From Neovahlkampfia damariscottae (lineage: Eukaryota; Heterolobosea; Selenaionea; Neovahlkampfiida; Neovahlkampfiidae): DNA of 64,000 bases. Positions within the stretch are counted from its first letter, which is position 1. Each line of letters opens with the position of its first letter. The stretch lies in NCBI GenBank assembly GCA_016618085.1, contig JABLTG010000096.1, forward strand, positions 1-64,000, written 5' to 3'. Below the pieces are notes generated by a model, which searched no databases, was not told the DNA's origin, and was given only the letters and a program-made list of their open reading frames with translations. This document shows positions 1 through 9,626 of the stretch, piece after piece. Both the position numbers and the translations under genes were made by a program.

Positions 1-180
1 ATTTCATTTCAACCGAACCCCCAAGACAAGAACTTTTTTGAATATTTTTGATGAAATAAGCAGCAGCAAGAACGAGAGGGCTAATTGTTGTTGATACCAA
101 TGTTATTATGCCAATTATCAATGTAGCGGTTTCCATAATTATATATTAACTAAAGATTTTAAATATTAAATTTACCTGCT

Positions 181-1977
181 TTACAATTGAAGAGATGCAG
201 AATGAATAGTAATATCTGGTGCTGTTTGAGTGCTACATTGCAACTCAAATATTGCTGGACCAGTTGGAATATTACTAAATGAAGATAAAGTTAAAATTTG
301 ATTTGAACCACCAGAAGCAAATGAAGCACTTTCTGCAATTGTTTGACTATTTGTTACATCTTGAAGTCTAATACTAACGAGAAATCCACCCGATGCAGTA
401 TAAGCAACAAATAAATTTGTCATAAAGTCGCCAAGATTATCTGTTCCACCATAAAGGAAATTGATAGCTCTAACATATGAACCTGAACTTGTATTGAAGT
501 CTGCAGCTAATCCCATATTTATGATTCTTTGATCAACATCACATAAAGTTCCAGTTTTTGGTTGAACAAAATGATTGTATGAGGAACTTGGAGCAACTTC
601 ACTTGTAAGCACGTGACCGTTTGCACCATTTTTTCTAACAACCAGCGAACTTTCACTGACGATTTGACCAGTGTTATAATTAACACCTTTACAATATATT
701 TTAGCGCCACTTGAAGACACAGTTGCAGGAGCAACATCACCAAGAGCTACAAAACCACTAGCATCATCAACTGGTTGAATATAAAGTGGAGTCCAGTTAC
801 TTGCTTGTAAATCATTAGAACCGATTGTTGCCACTTTGTCGAGTGAAGTTGTGGTTGTTTGTCCAATAATACAATAGGCATCTGTTGCTGTTGCGGTATC
901 ATATGTAGTTTTAATCGCCCAGTTGTATCCAAGCCCTTCAGTTGATCCACCGAAGAGGCAACCATTGTTTAAGATTGTGTTAAATCTCATAATTCCAGTT
1001 CCATTTGCATCAATAGTTAAATCATCATTTGCACCGATTGAAGTTATAGAATTCGTTTTCGTGCCACCATTGAATGTTATAGCACCATCTAATGACTGGT
1101 CTCCTTCAGTTAAAACAAAATCAGCATCTGCTCCTGAATCTGGAATGGTATAAATTCTATTGGAAGATGGTTGAGGAATGTTTATTGAGGTGGTTGTTCC
1201 AGTTGCATTATGTTGGGAAACAATTTGATTAGAAATACCATAAACTTGCGAAGTAAAAGCACCAGCATAACCAGTTGTAAATGAATTTCCATCAACATAC
1301 AGTTTTGCACTTACAGATGTAGCATCTGAAGCCTCTACATTTCCTATAATTGTAGGAGTTGTTGAATCCAATGCCCCCAACCAAATTGGATGATAAGTTC
1401 CAAAATCTGAACTAATTCCAGAAATTGTTGGCTTTCTTGCTCCGGATGGTTGTCTAATTCCCATTGCTAATCGTGTATCATCAGTTGAGCTTTTCAACAA
1501 ATATGTCCAACTATTATCAGTTGCAGATTGAAATTGAATCCCTCCTTCAACAAGACTATTAACATATACAATTCCAGTTCCATTTGCATCAATAGTTAAA
1601 TCATCATTTGCACCAACTGAAGTTATAGAATTTGTTTCAATTTTTTCATTTGCTTTTAATTGATGAACTTCTGCCTTGTATTTACTTGAATCAGCACCAT
1701 CTTGATAAACTATTGGTTGGGAATTAATCCAATATCCAGTATTTAAAGGGATATTTATATCCCCAGTGGCACCAATTTCACTTAAACTGTCTTTTATTTT
1801 GTTGGTTCCATCACCAATAATAATTTTATTTGCAGTTAATACATCTGCTGGTGTTCTTTGTATATATTCATCAAGGGAAGCCATAGTAACACCGGCAAAT
1901 GTAGGTAAATTTTCACAAGTTAAATCTTTTGGTTTTAAATGAATTCCGTTTCCTTCTTCAGTTGCTATTTTAAGCAT
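181..1977 (-). CDS. Fibre- or spike-like virion protein of the virus-like element
   Basis: A 598-residue protein rich in Ser, Thr, Gly, Asn and Ala, with no membrane segment. A block containing SITSVGANDDLTIDANGTGI occurs near residue 115, and a near-identical copy lies near residue 310. The two stretches between are followed by similar lattice-like text about named variables and identifiers, as in phage and algal-virus tail fibres built from repeated beta segments. The last ~120 residues look like a compact beta head. It is transcribed away from the capsid gene, with a 72-base A/T spacer between the two starts. A role in host attachment is inferred from composition and repeats; I do not recognise a named family. 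Confidence 0.55.
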   Translation of the reverse strand: MLKIATEEGNGIHLKPKDLTCENLPTFAGVTMASLDEYIQRTPADVLTANKIIIGDGTNKIKDSLSEIGATGDINIPLNTGYWINSQPIVYQDGADSSKYKAEVHQLKANEKIETNSITSVGANDDLTIDANGTGIVYVNSLVEGGIQFQSATDNSWTYLLKSSTDDTRLAMGIRQPSGARKPTISGISSDFGTYHPIWLGALDSTTPTIIGNVEASDATSVSAKLYVDGNSFTTGYAGAFTSQVYGISNQIVSQHNATGTTTSINIPQPSSNRIYTIPDSGADADFVLTEGDQSLDGAITFNGGTKTNSITSIGANDDLTIDANGTGIMRFNTILNNGCLFGGSTEGLGYNWAIKTTYDTATATDAYCIIGQTTTTSLDKVATIGSNDLQASNWTPLYIQPVDDASGFVALGDVAPATVSSSGAKIYCKGVNYNTGQIVSESSLVVRKNGANGHVLTSEVAPSSSYNHFVQPKTGTLCDVDQRIINMGLAADFNTSSGSYVRAINFLYGGTDNLGDFMTNLFVAYTASGGFLVSIRLQDVTNSQTIAESASFASGGSNQILTLSSFSNIPTGPAIFELQCSTQTAPDITIHSASLQL

Positions 1978-2049
1978 TAATATAAATAAGCTATAGATTT
2001 TATTTTTTTCGAACTGAATTATTATTTTCTTAATGTATATTATAATTAA
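1978..2049. promoter_or_regulatory. Divergent promoter region between fibre-like and capsid genes
   Basis: This 72-base spacer separates two divergent starts. On the plus side, TATATTATAATTA directly precedes the capsid ATG; on the minus side a TTATATTA string precedes the fibre-like ATG. Similar A/T strings precede the starts at 5227, 6892 and 7167. None of these spacers has the CCAAT box seen before the host genes. TATA-like function is inference. Confidence 0.4.
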
Positions 2050-3693
2050 ATGTCAAACAAAGAAGGCAATGCATCTTTATCAGCAGTTCCGTTAAAATTA
2101 ACAAACAGTATCCCAGAATGGGCAGATTTAAAATCAGAAAGAGAGTTCAGTGTATTGCACGGTAATACAGATTATTCAAGAACTATTTTTACATCATCCA
2201 ATAATTCATCTGCAGGAGTGACAGTAAATTGCTCACCTCCATCTGCAGATACAATGATTCATCCAATAGCTTGGAAAAGAGCTAAATGGATATTAACATT
2301 TGTATTTTCAAATGCAACAAATGCAGCAATCAACGATCCATTTGGAACCAAAGCAGCTTCAAATTTTTGTTTGAGACAATATCCTTTGGAACAAATATTA
2401 CAAAATGAAGAATTAAAAATAAATGGAAACAGTTATGCAGTTTCAAAAGCTTCTAGTTATTGTAACGCATTTTACAGGTTTGCTAACTCTGTTGATGATA
2501 AAGTTAATGAATACAGTTTAACTCCAAACCAGTTAGATGAATTCTATAATTACAGTGATGCCTCTTTAACAGCTAAAAATCCATTTGCTCAATATGGAAA
2601 TCAACAAATAGGAGAATCAAGATTTGCATTCAATTGTGATTATTCAACACTTGTTAGTAATGCCGGAGGAGATGTAAAAATTTTGGCAGCTAACCACGGT
2701 GGTGGAACAGATGTTAAAACCACATTAACATTTACATTTGAAGTTATGGAACCAATTAAAATTTCTCCAATGTATTATTCACAATATGCACTTCACGGGG
2801 TTAAAGATATGATATATTCTGCTTCATTTGCAAATCACTCAAGAATGTTTTGTATGAAAAATGGTGCATTTCCAGCAAATGTAACTCTCAACTCAGTTTC
2901 TGCAAAACTTGATGAATTTGATTTACATTTTGCTTATTCAACTCCAAAACTTCTTTCTGATATCCCTAATAGTATTGTTTATCCTTATCAATTTGTGGAT
3001 TATTATTCAAAAGAAGCTTCATCAGAAATAACAAGTGATGCAACTGTTCAAAAATTATCATTCAATGCGGTTAATTTAAGTTCTGTTCCTAGAAAACTGA
3101 TAATATGGGTATCTGAAAAAGAATCTGACATTATTGAAGCTAATCTCAGTAACTATGAAAAAACAGATACCTCAAAATCTATTATAACAAACATAAATAT
3201 CACTTATGCAAATAAACAAGGTATTATGTCTGGAGCATCTGAAAGAGATATATTTGAAATTTCAAAGAAAAATGGTCTTTTAGGTTTATCATATTCTCAA
3301 ACTGCTAGATGGGTCGGTTCATATGTTTGTCTCAACTTTGGTGAAGAAATTCCACTCCCTGAAGCTCAAGCCCCAGGAACATTGGCAAATCCTCAATTAT
3401 CTTTTGATGTTCTATTTAAACGTGTTCCGGGTTCAGGTAATAGAACTTATCAATTAAACACAGCAATTATATATGAAGGTGCTTGCACAATTATCAAAAA
3501 TTCTAGTGCAATTAAACAATTATCAGTTTTATCTGCTGATGATGTTATCGAATCAATGCAAAAAGATTATGATGTTGTTCATCCAAGTAAATATGCAAAT
3601 AACAATTATGGTGGAAGAATTTCAGGAGGTTCATTGTTGTCTGTATTATCATCGGCTTTACCTATTGCAAGAATGATTCGTCAAGGAATATAA
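2050..3693 (+). CDS. Probable major capsid protein of the virus-like element
   Basis: A 547-residue protein without signal peptide or membrane spans, dominated by predicted beta strands. Its length is typical of double-jelly-roll capsid proteins (about 500–650 residues). It contains the phrases FTFEVMEPIKISPM near residue 230 and NTAIIYEGA near residue 475, and a Gly/Ser-rich tail with GGRISGGSLL. These resemble blocks I associate with major capsid proteins of small eukaryotic dsDNA viruses. The position next to fibre-like and hydrolase genes supports a virion role. The assignment rests on overall resemblance, not on a profile match, and would be settled by structure prediction showing two jelly rolls. 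Confidence 0.55.
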   Translation: MSNKEGNASLSAVPLKLTNSIPEWADLKSEREFSVLHGNTDYSRTIFTSSNNSSAGVTVNCSPPSADTMIHPIAWKRAKWILTFVFSNATNAAINDPFGTKAASNFCLRQYPLEQILQNEELKINGNSYAVSKASSYCNAFYRFANSVDDKVNEYSLTPNQLDEFYNYSDASLTAKNPFAQYGNQQIGESRFAFNCDYSTLVSNAGGDVKILAANHGGGTDVKTTLTFTFEVMEPIKISPMYYSQYALHGVKDMIYSASFANHSRMFCMKNGAFPANVTLNSVSAKLDEFDLHFAYSTPKLLSDIPNSIVYPYQFVDYYSKEASSEITSDATVQKLSFNAVNLSSVPRKLIIWVSEKESDIIEANLSNYEKTDTSKSIITNINITYANKQGIMSGASERDIFEISKKNGLLGLSYSQTARWVGSYVCLNFGEEIPLPEAQAPGTLANPQLSFDVLFKRVPGSGNRTYQLNTAIIYEGACTIIKNSSAIKQLSVLSADDVIESMQKDYDVVHPSKYANNNYGGRISGGSLLSVLSSALPIARMIRQGI

Positions 3694-3857
3694 AAAGGTG
3701 CTCCAATAGTAAAAGGTGTAGCTGATGTTGCTGAAAAAATTGGTCTTGGTGAAGGAGGAGGAGTTGTTGTAAAAAAGAAAAGAGGTGGAAAAATAATAAC
3801 AAGAAATCAATTGAATGGTGAAATGTATTAAATTTATTCATTATAATTTGTTAAAAG

Positions 3858-5210
3858 TTGATAAAAGATGTTTATGATAATACAGTTGATGATTTTAATG
3901 AATTTGACAGATTGATAACATATTATGAAAAAGAAAAAGATGTTGATAATAGAAAAGATATGGCAGATAAAATAATAGAAATTGATTTTGAGATTGATGA
4001 AAAAATTAAACAGATGGATAATTTACTTACTGATGTAGATAATAGTATTGATAGCATAACCAAAGAACTTATTAATGATGTCGATTTGATTTTATCGAAC
4101 AAAGCATTTTCCGAAAATACTGCAAAAAGTGAATCTGTTCCTGATGAAGCGATTGATTTTGTGGATTATTTTTCAGAAATTATTAAAATGCCAGATGCAG
4201 AAAAATTAGGTGAAAAAAAGAAATATAAAAAATATTTGAATTTTATTAAAGATATTTTACAAAATTTTAGAAAAGACTTTTATGAACCCACAAAAAAAAG
4301 TTTTAAATTATTAGTTTCAGAATTTGAAAAAAGAAGAGATAGTATGGTTCAATATAGAAATGAAAATAATAATGATAACAAAAAACCTAAATTAGAACCA
4401 GAACCAAAACTAACTGAACCACAAAGAGAAACAATAAAAAAAGAACTTGGCAAAGATGAAATTATCAAAGCTATTGTGAGAAGACACCCAGATTATAAAA
4501 TTGAAAATTTGAATGCAATGTCAAAAGATGATTTAATTGAAATTAGTAGAATGCTTAGTATTAATTTATTGGACTTAAATACATTAAAAGCTCCTGCAAA
4601 TGCAACAAAAGAACAAAAAGAATTGATTCAAAATCTCGAAAACTTGAGAAGGCAACGAGAAGCTGAAGAAGAATATGAAAAATTAAAACAGAGAATCACA
4701 GGAGAAGAAGAATTATCCAAACAAGAAAAAACAAAAAAATTGTTAGATAAATCAGCAAAAATGATAAAAAAACAAAATGATAAACCTATTGGGTTTGAAA
4801 CAAAAGTTAAAAAAAATAAAATAAGTAAAATTGATAAAAAATTCGTTGATTTGCAAAAATCTGGTGAAAAAGTTAAATTAAATGAAAATTTTATGTTGGG
4901 ATTAGGTGAAGTTGATGAACAACGAAAAATAGAAAACAAATTAATGAACATTGCAAAAAGCAATTTTAAATCACCAGTTAGAAAAACAACAAAAAAAATT
5001 GTCAATATTTATGATGATGGTGACAATAATGAACAACATTTTGATTATGCCTCAGATATTAAACAATCAAAAGAACCACAACATAAAATTAAAAATCTTG
5101 TAGCAGATAAACAAATACAAAAAAGCACTGAAAGGAATGATGATGCGGTCGGTTTAAAAAATTTGGCAAATGCTTACAGAAAATTCATTAAATCACAAGA
5201 AACACATTAA
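3858..5210 (+). CDS. Lys/Glu-rich coiled-coil protein of the virus-like element
   Basis: A roughly 450-residue, very charged protein with long predicted coiled coils at about residues 20–170 and 240–330. A small helical patch near residues 200–245 (ELGKDEIIKAIVRRHPDYKI and following) reads like a SAP-type or helix-extension-helix fold. It lies on the same strand as the capsid and hydrolase genes and ends 16 bases before the next start, so co-expression is likely. An internal scaffold or DNA-binding virion protein is plausible, but no family is recognised. The start codon is uncertain. Confidence 0.5.
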   Translation: MIKDVYDNTVDDFNEFDRLITYYEKEKDVDNRKDMADKIIEIDFEIDEKIKQMDNLLTDVDNSIDSITKELINDVDLILSNKAFSENTAKSESVPDEAIDFVDYFSEIIKMPDAEKLGEKKKYKKYLNFIKDILQNFRKDFYEPTKKSFKLLVSEFEKRRDSMVQYRNENNNDNKKPKLEPEPKLTEPQRETIKKELGKDEIIKAIVRRHPDYKIENLNAMSKDDLIEISRMLSINLLDLNTLKAPANATKEQKELIQNLENLRRQREAEEEYEKLKQRITGEEELSKQEKTKKLLDKSAKMIKKQNDKPIGFETKVKKNKISKIDKKFVDLQKSGEKVKLNENFMLGLGEVDEQRKIENKLMNIAKSNFKSPVRKTTKKIVNIYDDGDNNEQHFDYASDIKQSKEPQHKIKNLVADKQIQKSTERNDDAVGLKNLANAYRKFIKSQETH

Positions 5211-5226
5211 TCTATCCTAATTATAT

Positions 5227-6363
5227 ATGAATATAGAATTACCAAATTATTACACTTTAGTAAAACAAACTTCTGATGAATTAGATTTTATTTCAACAAA
5301 ATCGATGGAACAAACAAAAAAAGATTTTGATGATTGCAAAATATTACAAGAATTCAACAATTACATTCAATTATATGACAAAGAATGTGAATTTACAATC
5401 AATGTTTATCATTATGATAAGAAAAATTTAAATTATGCTTTTTTTCTTCATAAATACCCTATTAATACCGTTTCAAAGGTTGTATCAAAATTAAATGATA
5501 ATTATGAACCAAAATATAATATGTTAATGGATAAAGAGAATAAAATTGTTAAAATGAATAATCCACAGGATGTATTTAAATTTGCAGGTTGTGTTGGATG
5601 CAATGGAAATTGTTTTCAGGATGATATTGCATTAGAAGGTGGAAATTTATTCAATTCAGTTGCTGAACTATTTAAAAATGGATTTAATAGAGTGAAGAGT
5701 TTAATCACAAGTCCAATTCGAGTTAATGCTCCACCCTTCTATCGAACTTTTTTGGAAAACTTTGGAAATCTGTCTATTGAAAGTATTTTAGTTTGTAAAA
5801 CCCCAATTCAGGAAACATTCAATACAATTTTGAATACAATTTCATTTGGGCAATGGGACAGAACCAAAGCAAAATTAAATTATGACTCTATGTTTCATTT
5901 ATTTATGATTTGCAAATTAGTTTCTGGTCAATATGTGAGGGTAGAAAAAAATGAGGTTCTAAGCATCAATATGGTTGAACCATCAAGTTATCAAAAAGCA
6001 AAATCAATTCATCTTACTAACTATCGGGAAGTTGTTCCTTTTAATCTTAATCAAATGCACCAAAGAGCTTTGAATGCAGTTGGAAAAGAAAGATTGTATT
6101 TATATCGTGGGGATTCAACAAATTGTCAATTATTTATTAATGATTTACTTGAAAATTCAGGATTAATGAACGATGAAATTAAAGGATTCGTGATGCAAGA
6201 TGCCAAAAGTTTGGTCGGTTCATTGCCAACATTTGCACAAAGTTTCATACAAGGAGTTACTGATATCGGTGGGTTCTTTAACCATGTATTATACGGAGCT
6301 GGTTTAATGGCTAAATATAAGGTTAAAAATAATAAATTTGGTGGAAGTTTGATGTATCTGTAA
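5227..6363 (+). CDS. Permuted papain-fold (LRAT/NlpC-P60-like) hydrolase of the virus-like element
   Basis: A 378-residue protein. Residues ~215–245 hold FHLFMICKLVSGQYVRVEKN, the His-containing strand pair seen in circularly permuted papain folds. Residues ~300–315 hold GDSTNCQLFINDLLENSG, matching the Asn-Cys nucleophile helix (NCxxF) of that group. Known relatives are lecithin-retinol-acyltransferase-like and PPPDE-like enzymes, several of which occur in DNA viruses. A CxxCxxxC cluster (CVGCNGNC, near residue 121) may bind metal. The tail is Gly-rich and hydrophobic. The substrate is unknown; a maturation or entry-related peptidase or lipid hydrolase is inference. Confidence 0.5.
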   Translation: MNIELPNYYTLVKQTSDELDFISTKSMEQTKKDFDDCKILQEFNNYIQLYDKECEFTINVYHYDKKNLNYAFFLHKYPINTVSKVVSKLNDNYEPKYNMLMDKENKIVKMNNPQDVFKFAGCVGCNGNCFQDDIALEGGNLFNSVAELFKNGFNRVKSLITSPIRVNAPPFYRTFLENFGNLSIESILVCKTPIQETFNTILNTISFGQWDRTKAKLNYDSMFHLFMICKLVSGQYVRVEKNEVLSINMVEPSSYQKAKSIHLTNYREVVPFNLNQMHQRALNAVGKERLYLYRGDSTNCQLFINDLLENSGLMNDEIKGFVMQDAKSLVGSLPTFAQSFIQGVTDIGGFFNHVLYGAGLMAKYKVKNNKFGGSLMYL

Positions 6364-6418
6364 TTAATATTGTTTTATTTAAATAATATTAATATTTATC
6401 TTAAAGTTGATTTTTTAT

Positions 6419-6892
6419 TTATTCAAATTTAATTTTATGTTCAATTACTAATGCTTTTTTGATAAATTCAAAATTATTTCTTAACCTTAACGAAAAATTA
6501 TTTAAAATATCAAAACTAATATTTTCAATAGCAAGAATAGCAATATTTTCATTATCCTTTAATCTTTCTGACATTATATTCATTACACTATCATCATACT
6601 GTTTTATACATTCGATAATAATTTCTTCATCATCCATAAATTTATCCCAGTATTCGTCCTCTTTTTTAATTCTTGTTGAGAAAATAAAAGAATTATCATC
6701 TTTTATTTTATTAATTATTTCTTTTTTTCTTTCTTTATATTCTTCATTTTTTTTATGGTTCATTGTTTCTCTTAAATAGCCATTTATACGTTTTAATTTA
6801 TTAATTTCATCTTTTAAAAAATCAACTTCATGTTGAAGAGCGTTATTTTTTCTTTCTAAATCGTATAATTGTTTTCTTGTATTTTTATGCAT
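6419..6892 (-). CDS. DUF4116-like repeat protein with coiled-coil N-terminus
   Basis: A 157-residue protein. The first ~60 residues are a Lys/Glu-rich coiled coil. The second half carries about two helical repeats of the DUF4116 type: DDEEIIIECIKQYDDSVMNI, then LKDNENIAILAIENISFDIL, then LRNNFEFIKKAL. The recurring pattern is x-D/N-x-E-hydrophobic-hydrophobic-x-x-A. DUF4116 repeats are common in giant viruses and in the protists they infect, and their biochemical role is not known. It is transcribed toward the hydrolase gene, end to end with it. Confidence 0.6.
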   Translation of the reverse strand: MHKNTRKQLYDLERKNNALQHEVDFLKDEINKLKRINGYLRETMNHKKNEEYKERKKEIINKIKDDNSFIFSTRIKKEDEYWDKFMDDEEIIIECIKQYDDSVMNIMSERLKDNENIAILAIENISFDILNNFSLRLRNNFEFIKKALVIEHKIKFE

Positions 6893-6942
6893 TATAATAT
6901 TACTATATATTTTAAATTTTAAGTATTCTATATATTTAAAAT

Positions 6943-7167
6943 TTAATTCAACATTTTTTGGTGTTTCTTTGTTTTCAAATGCAAGTATTTACCACTTGTT
7001 GTGTATTTACCTCCGAAAAGTTCGCAAATATGTTTTTCTCTTGCTTTTTCATTCAGTTTTTCTTTATTTAACTGTTTGTAATTTTTCATGTATTCTTGTA
7101 TGTTTTCTGTTTTTCTTTTCGGAATTTCAATTGGTTCGCTCCTTGGTATGTCAATGTTATTTTCCAT
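6943..7167 (-). CDS. Small basic finger-like protein
   Basis: Seventy-four residues, very basic. The C-terminal half (CELFGGKYTTSGKYLHLKTK followed by KHQ) resembles the small C2H2-like fingers with a TKKHQ end that are frequent in large DNA viruses. Only one Cys is present, so a classical zinc site cannot be completed and the finger may be degenerate or dimeric. A TATA-like TTATAGTATAG precedes its ATG. Confidence 0.4.
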   Translation of the reverse strand: MENNIDIPRSEPIEIPKRKTENIQEYMKNYKQLNKEKLNEKAREKHICELFGGKYTTSGKYLHLKTKKHQKMLN

Positions 7168-7360
7168 TCTATACTATAACATTAGAAAATTATCTATATT
7201 TTTATTTTCAAACAATTTAGTTGAAAATAAAATTTAAAATTCATTCAATCCATCAGTAAGATAGTGTATATTGCCACATTATTGATAAAAATTTTCATTG
7301 TCATGTTTCTTTTCGTTCCTAATTTCCAAACTCGATTTTTCAATAGAACAAATTGAGGTG

Positions 7361-7365
7361 ATTGG
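7361..7365 (+). promoter_or_regulatory. ATTGG (inverted CCAAT) box upstream of the 7396 gene
   Basis: The sequence gtgATTGGtgg sits 31 bases before the ATG at 7396, the same arrangement as before most host genes in this window. It is the reason I place the right border of the virus-like element to the left of it. Confidence 0.35.
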
Positions 7366-7395
7366 TGGTATTTTTCTAAAAATAACTTCAACTTG

Positions 7396-8581
7396 ATGCA
7401 ACAAAACAAACAACCAACAATCAATTTTATCCTCAAAAAAAAGCCAACAGAGGAAGAAAAAAACATTGCTGATGAATTTTTTAGACTCAAAATGTTTCAA
7501 CCAAAAGAAGAGGACAAAAAAAAAAGGAATAGAAAACCAAGCAAATGTGTTGGGATTATGGACATTGAAGTTGAGTTTGAATGGAAAAAAGGAAAACAAA
7601 AAAATAATCGGAGTCTCTGGAACATTAATCCAAATACCAAAAAAAATTAACGATACTTTTGATAAAAAAGGTTGGATCACAGCAAATGTTGATGATGAAA
7701 AAATATTTTATTCAGAGCGTGAATCAGAAGAAGATATTTTACTAAACAAAAGTCAAAGCAACACCTATGTTACAAGATTGTTTTATCCCATAAAAGAAAT
7801 CAAAGACAAAATTAAAAACTATAATGATGAAGTCAAATTGAAAGCTAAAATAAAATCAAAAGTTATAGATATGAAACTGTTGATGGAAAGAATTAAGCTT
7901 TCATGCAATGACATTGATGCTGGAGTGGATATGGTCATTGATTTTTATTTTAATTTACTAACAAACCGCAAAAGCACCGAATTTCATCTCCAGAATTTCC
8001 TTCAAAAAACTAAAAAAGAACGTACTGAATATTTTTTAGGAACAATTGAAGATAAAGAAAATCAATGTTTCAAAAATGATGTTAAAAAAGCCATGGAAAA
8101 GTGTAAAAATGGAGAAGAAGAAGAGCGCATAAAAGTTTCAAATTGGTTAGATTATGCCCTCAAAGATTTGAAGGTGTTGAAGCCTTTATTCCTCATGTAT
8201 ATTTTTGATGAACATCCTTCAGAAAAAGTTTTGGATATTGTAGGGCAATGTGCCGAAGACAATTGCACATTAGAGTTAATCTCTTATTTGGACAAACAAA
8301 ATTCCACAGTCAAATCTATTTCAATTGAATGGATCACCATTGAAGCTAAAAAAGGCAAAAAATCAAACTGCCTCACTTATGAGTATAAAAAGAAATGTAA
8401 CATTTGTCAAGTTGTATTTGAGCCAAGATTGAGAAGTCTTTTGAGCAAATACTTCGATAAAAATGAAAATTGTCATCTAGATGAAAACGTTGAAAAAGAT
8501 TTTGAAGGATACATCAAAGATGAAGAAGATATTGAAGACATTGATGTTCTAGATATTGAAAATGAAGAAAATAAGCGTTAA
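7396..8581 (+). CDS. Unassigned gene region, reading-frame structure unresolved
   Basis: Coding-like sequence continues for almost 1.2 kb. The main open stretch is 7466–8581. It is highly charged and contains a Cys cluster near the end (KKKCNICQVVF) preceded by CAEDNC, followed by a strongly acidic tail. The middle part is helical (about residues 120–260 of the main stretch). I recognise no family. The promoter-like ATTGG box ahead of it favours a host gene, but a final gene of the neighbouring virus-like element is also possible, so no assembled product is offered. Confidence 0.3.
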
Positions 8582-9117
8582 AAAGTTGTTAAAAAATTAA
8601 TAAAGTGTCTTTATGAACGTAGTTTTAATTTTATATGTTCAAAAACCATACAAACATTCCCAATTTGGAATTTTATTGAAAAATTAATTTGATTGGTTGT
8701 TTTTTCAAACTCGAGTTTCAATTTTCCTTCATTTCTGTTGGACAATAATTTTCCGGAAAAATTTTGTTGCTGACATTTAGTTGCCAACAATACCCAATAA
8801 TTGTTGCCGACATCAGTTACCAGTTTTTATTGACCGGTCATTTGGTAGGTTGGTCAGCTCTTAAAATCCTTTCCTGTAAAATTGACCATTTTTTAAAAGT
8901 TTCAGATTTTACTAAAACCACCTTACCATTTTACCAGTTCCTTATCTTATTCCTTTTTGTTATAATTTAATTGGTAAAGTGGTAATTGTAAATTAAAGTA
9001 TTAAATTAAATGTTTCAATTAGATTGGAGTTATTAAATTGCTCAGAGCGAAGCAGGAAGAGAAACCGTCAAGTTTTGAATTTCCACCTTTTTGTAAATAA
9101 AATTTTAATTTTAATTA
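8582..9117. other. Stretch without a recognised gene
   Basis: About 535 bases of AT-rich sequence. I see no convincing exon, RNA gene or repeat. Two CCAAT-like sites occur (near 8793 and 8972), but no intact gene follows them. Confidence 0.5.
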
Positions 9118-9511
9118 CGAGTCCTGCCACACACAAAGTGCACGAATCAGATTTTGAAGCGTTCATCAATACCAAAAAAGGAAAAGAAATTTTCAAAAAA
9201 TATGCAAAAAAGAATGGTCTTTATAGAACATCTTGTTCTATGAAGATGTTAAAAAATATCAAAAGATTTCATCAATCAAATATGCGAAGAAGAGATCAGA
9301 AGTGTTGAATAATTTTGTGATTGTGGGAGCACCTTTGGAAGTTAATTTATCAAGCAACGTTCGAAAAATAACCCAGGAAAAAGTTAGGAATTTTGACGAG
9401 TATAAAGAAGTATTTCAAAATTTTTTTGATGATGCAATTAAAGAAACAAAAAGAAATATGAGGGACACATTCAATAGAATAGTTGTTTATGATGAATACA
9501 AGAAACTGTAA
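9118..9511 (+). pseudogene. Decayed RGS domain
   Basis: The two frames together spell most of an RGS (regulator of G-protein signalling) domain. First comes FINTKKGKEIFKKYAKK, then, in the next frame, NILFYEDVKKYQK, then NSSNV-type spacing before FDDAIKETKRNMRDTFNRIV and an EYKKL end. The parts match the order of the intact RGS domain in the receptor gene at 14271–16110. Near 9210–9225 the frame slips in an A-run, and a TAG stands where an acidic residue precedes NILF in the family. No membrane region is visible upstream. This is therefore a domain relic of the receptor–RGS family and not a working gene, unless an unseen splice removes the damage. Confidence 0.65.
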
Positions 9512-9626
9512 AATGAAATCCAAAAAATAAACTGTATGTTTGTGTATCTCTTTTCCTTATTGGACTCAATCACAAGAATCAAAAGATGAATTAGACCAGT
9601 TCAGAAATTTCAAAAAAAATATTGGT

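Larger units (their letters stand above)
1..7170. mobile_element. Virus-like element, probably Polinton-like or related double-jelly-roll DNA virus (partial, left end outside window)
   Basis: Six intronless genes packed head to tail and unlike the spliced host genes to their right: a fibre-like protein, a probable major capsid protein, a coiled-coil protein, a permuted-papain-like hydrolase, a DUF4116 protein and a small finger-like protein. The set and order suggest the virion module of a Polinton-like virus or related double-jelly-roll dsDNA virus. That assignment is inferred from gene size, context and sequence character. No polymerase, integrase, packaging ATPase or terminal repeat is visible, and the left end is outside the window. 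The reading frames are long, so the copy looks recent and mostly whole here, with at most one or two breaks. The right border is uncertain; I place it near 7,170 because the next gene carries a host-type promoter. Confidence 0.6.
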
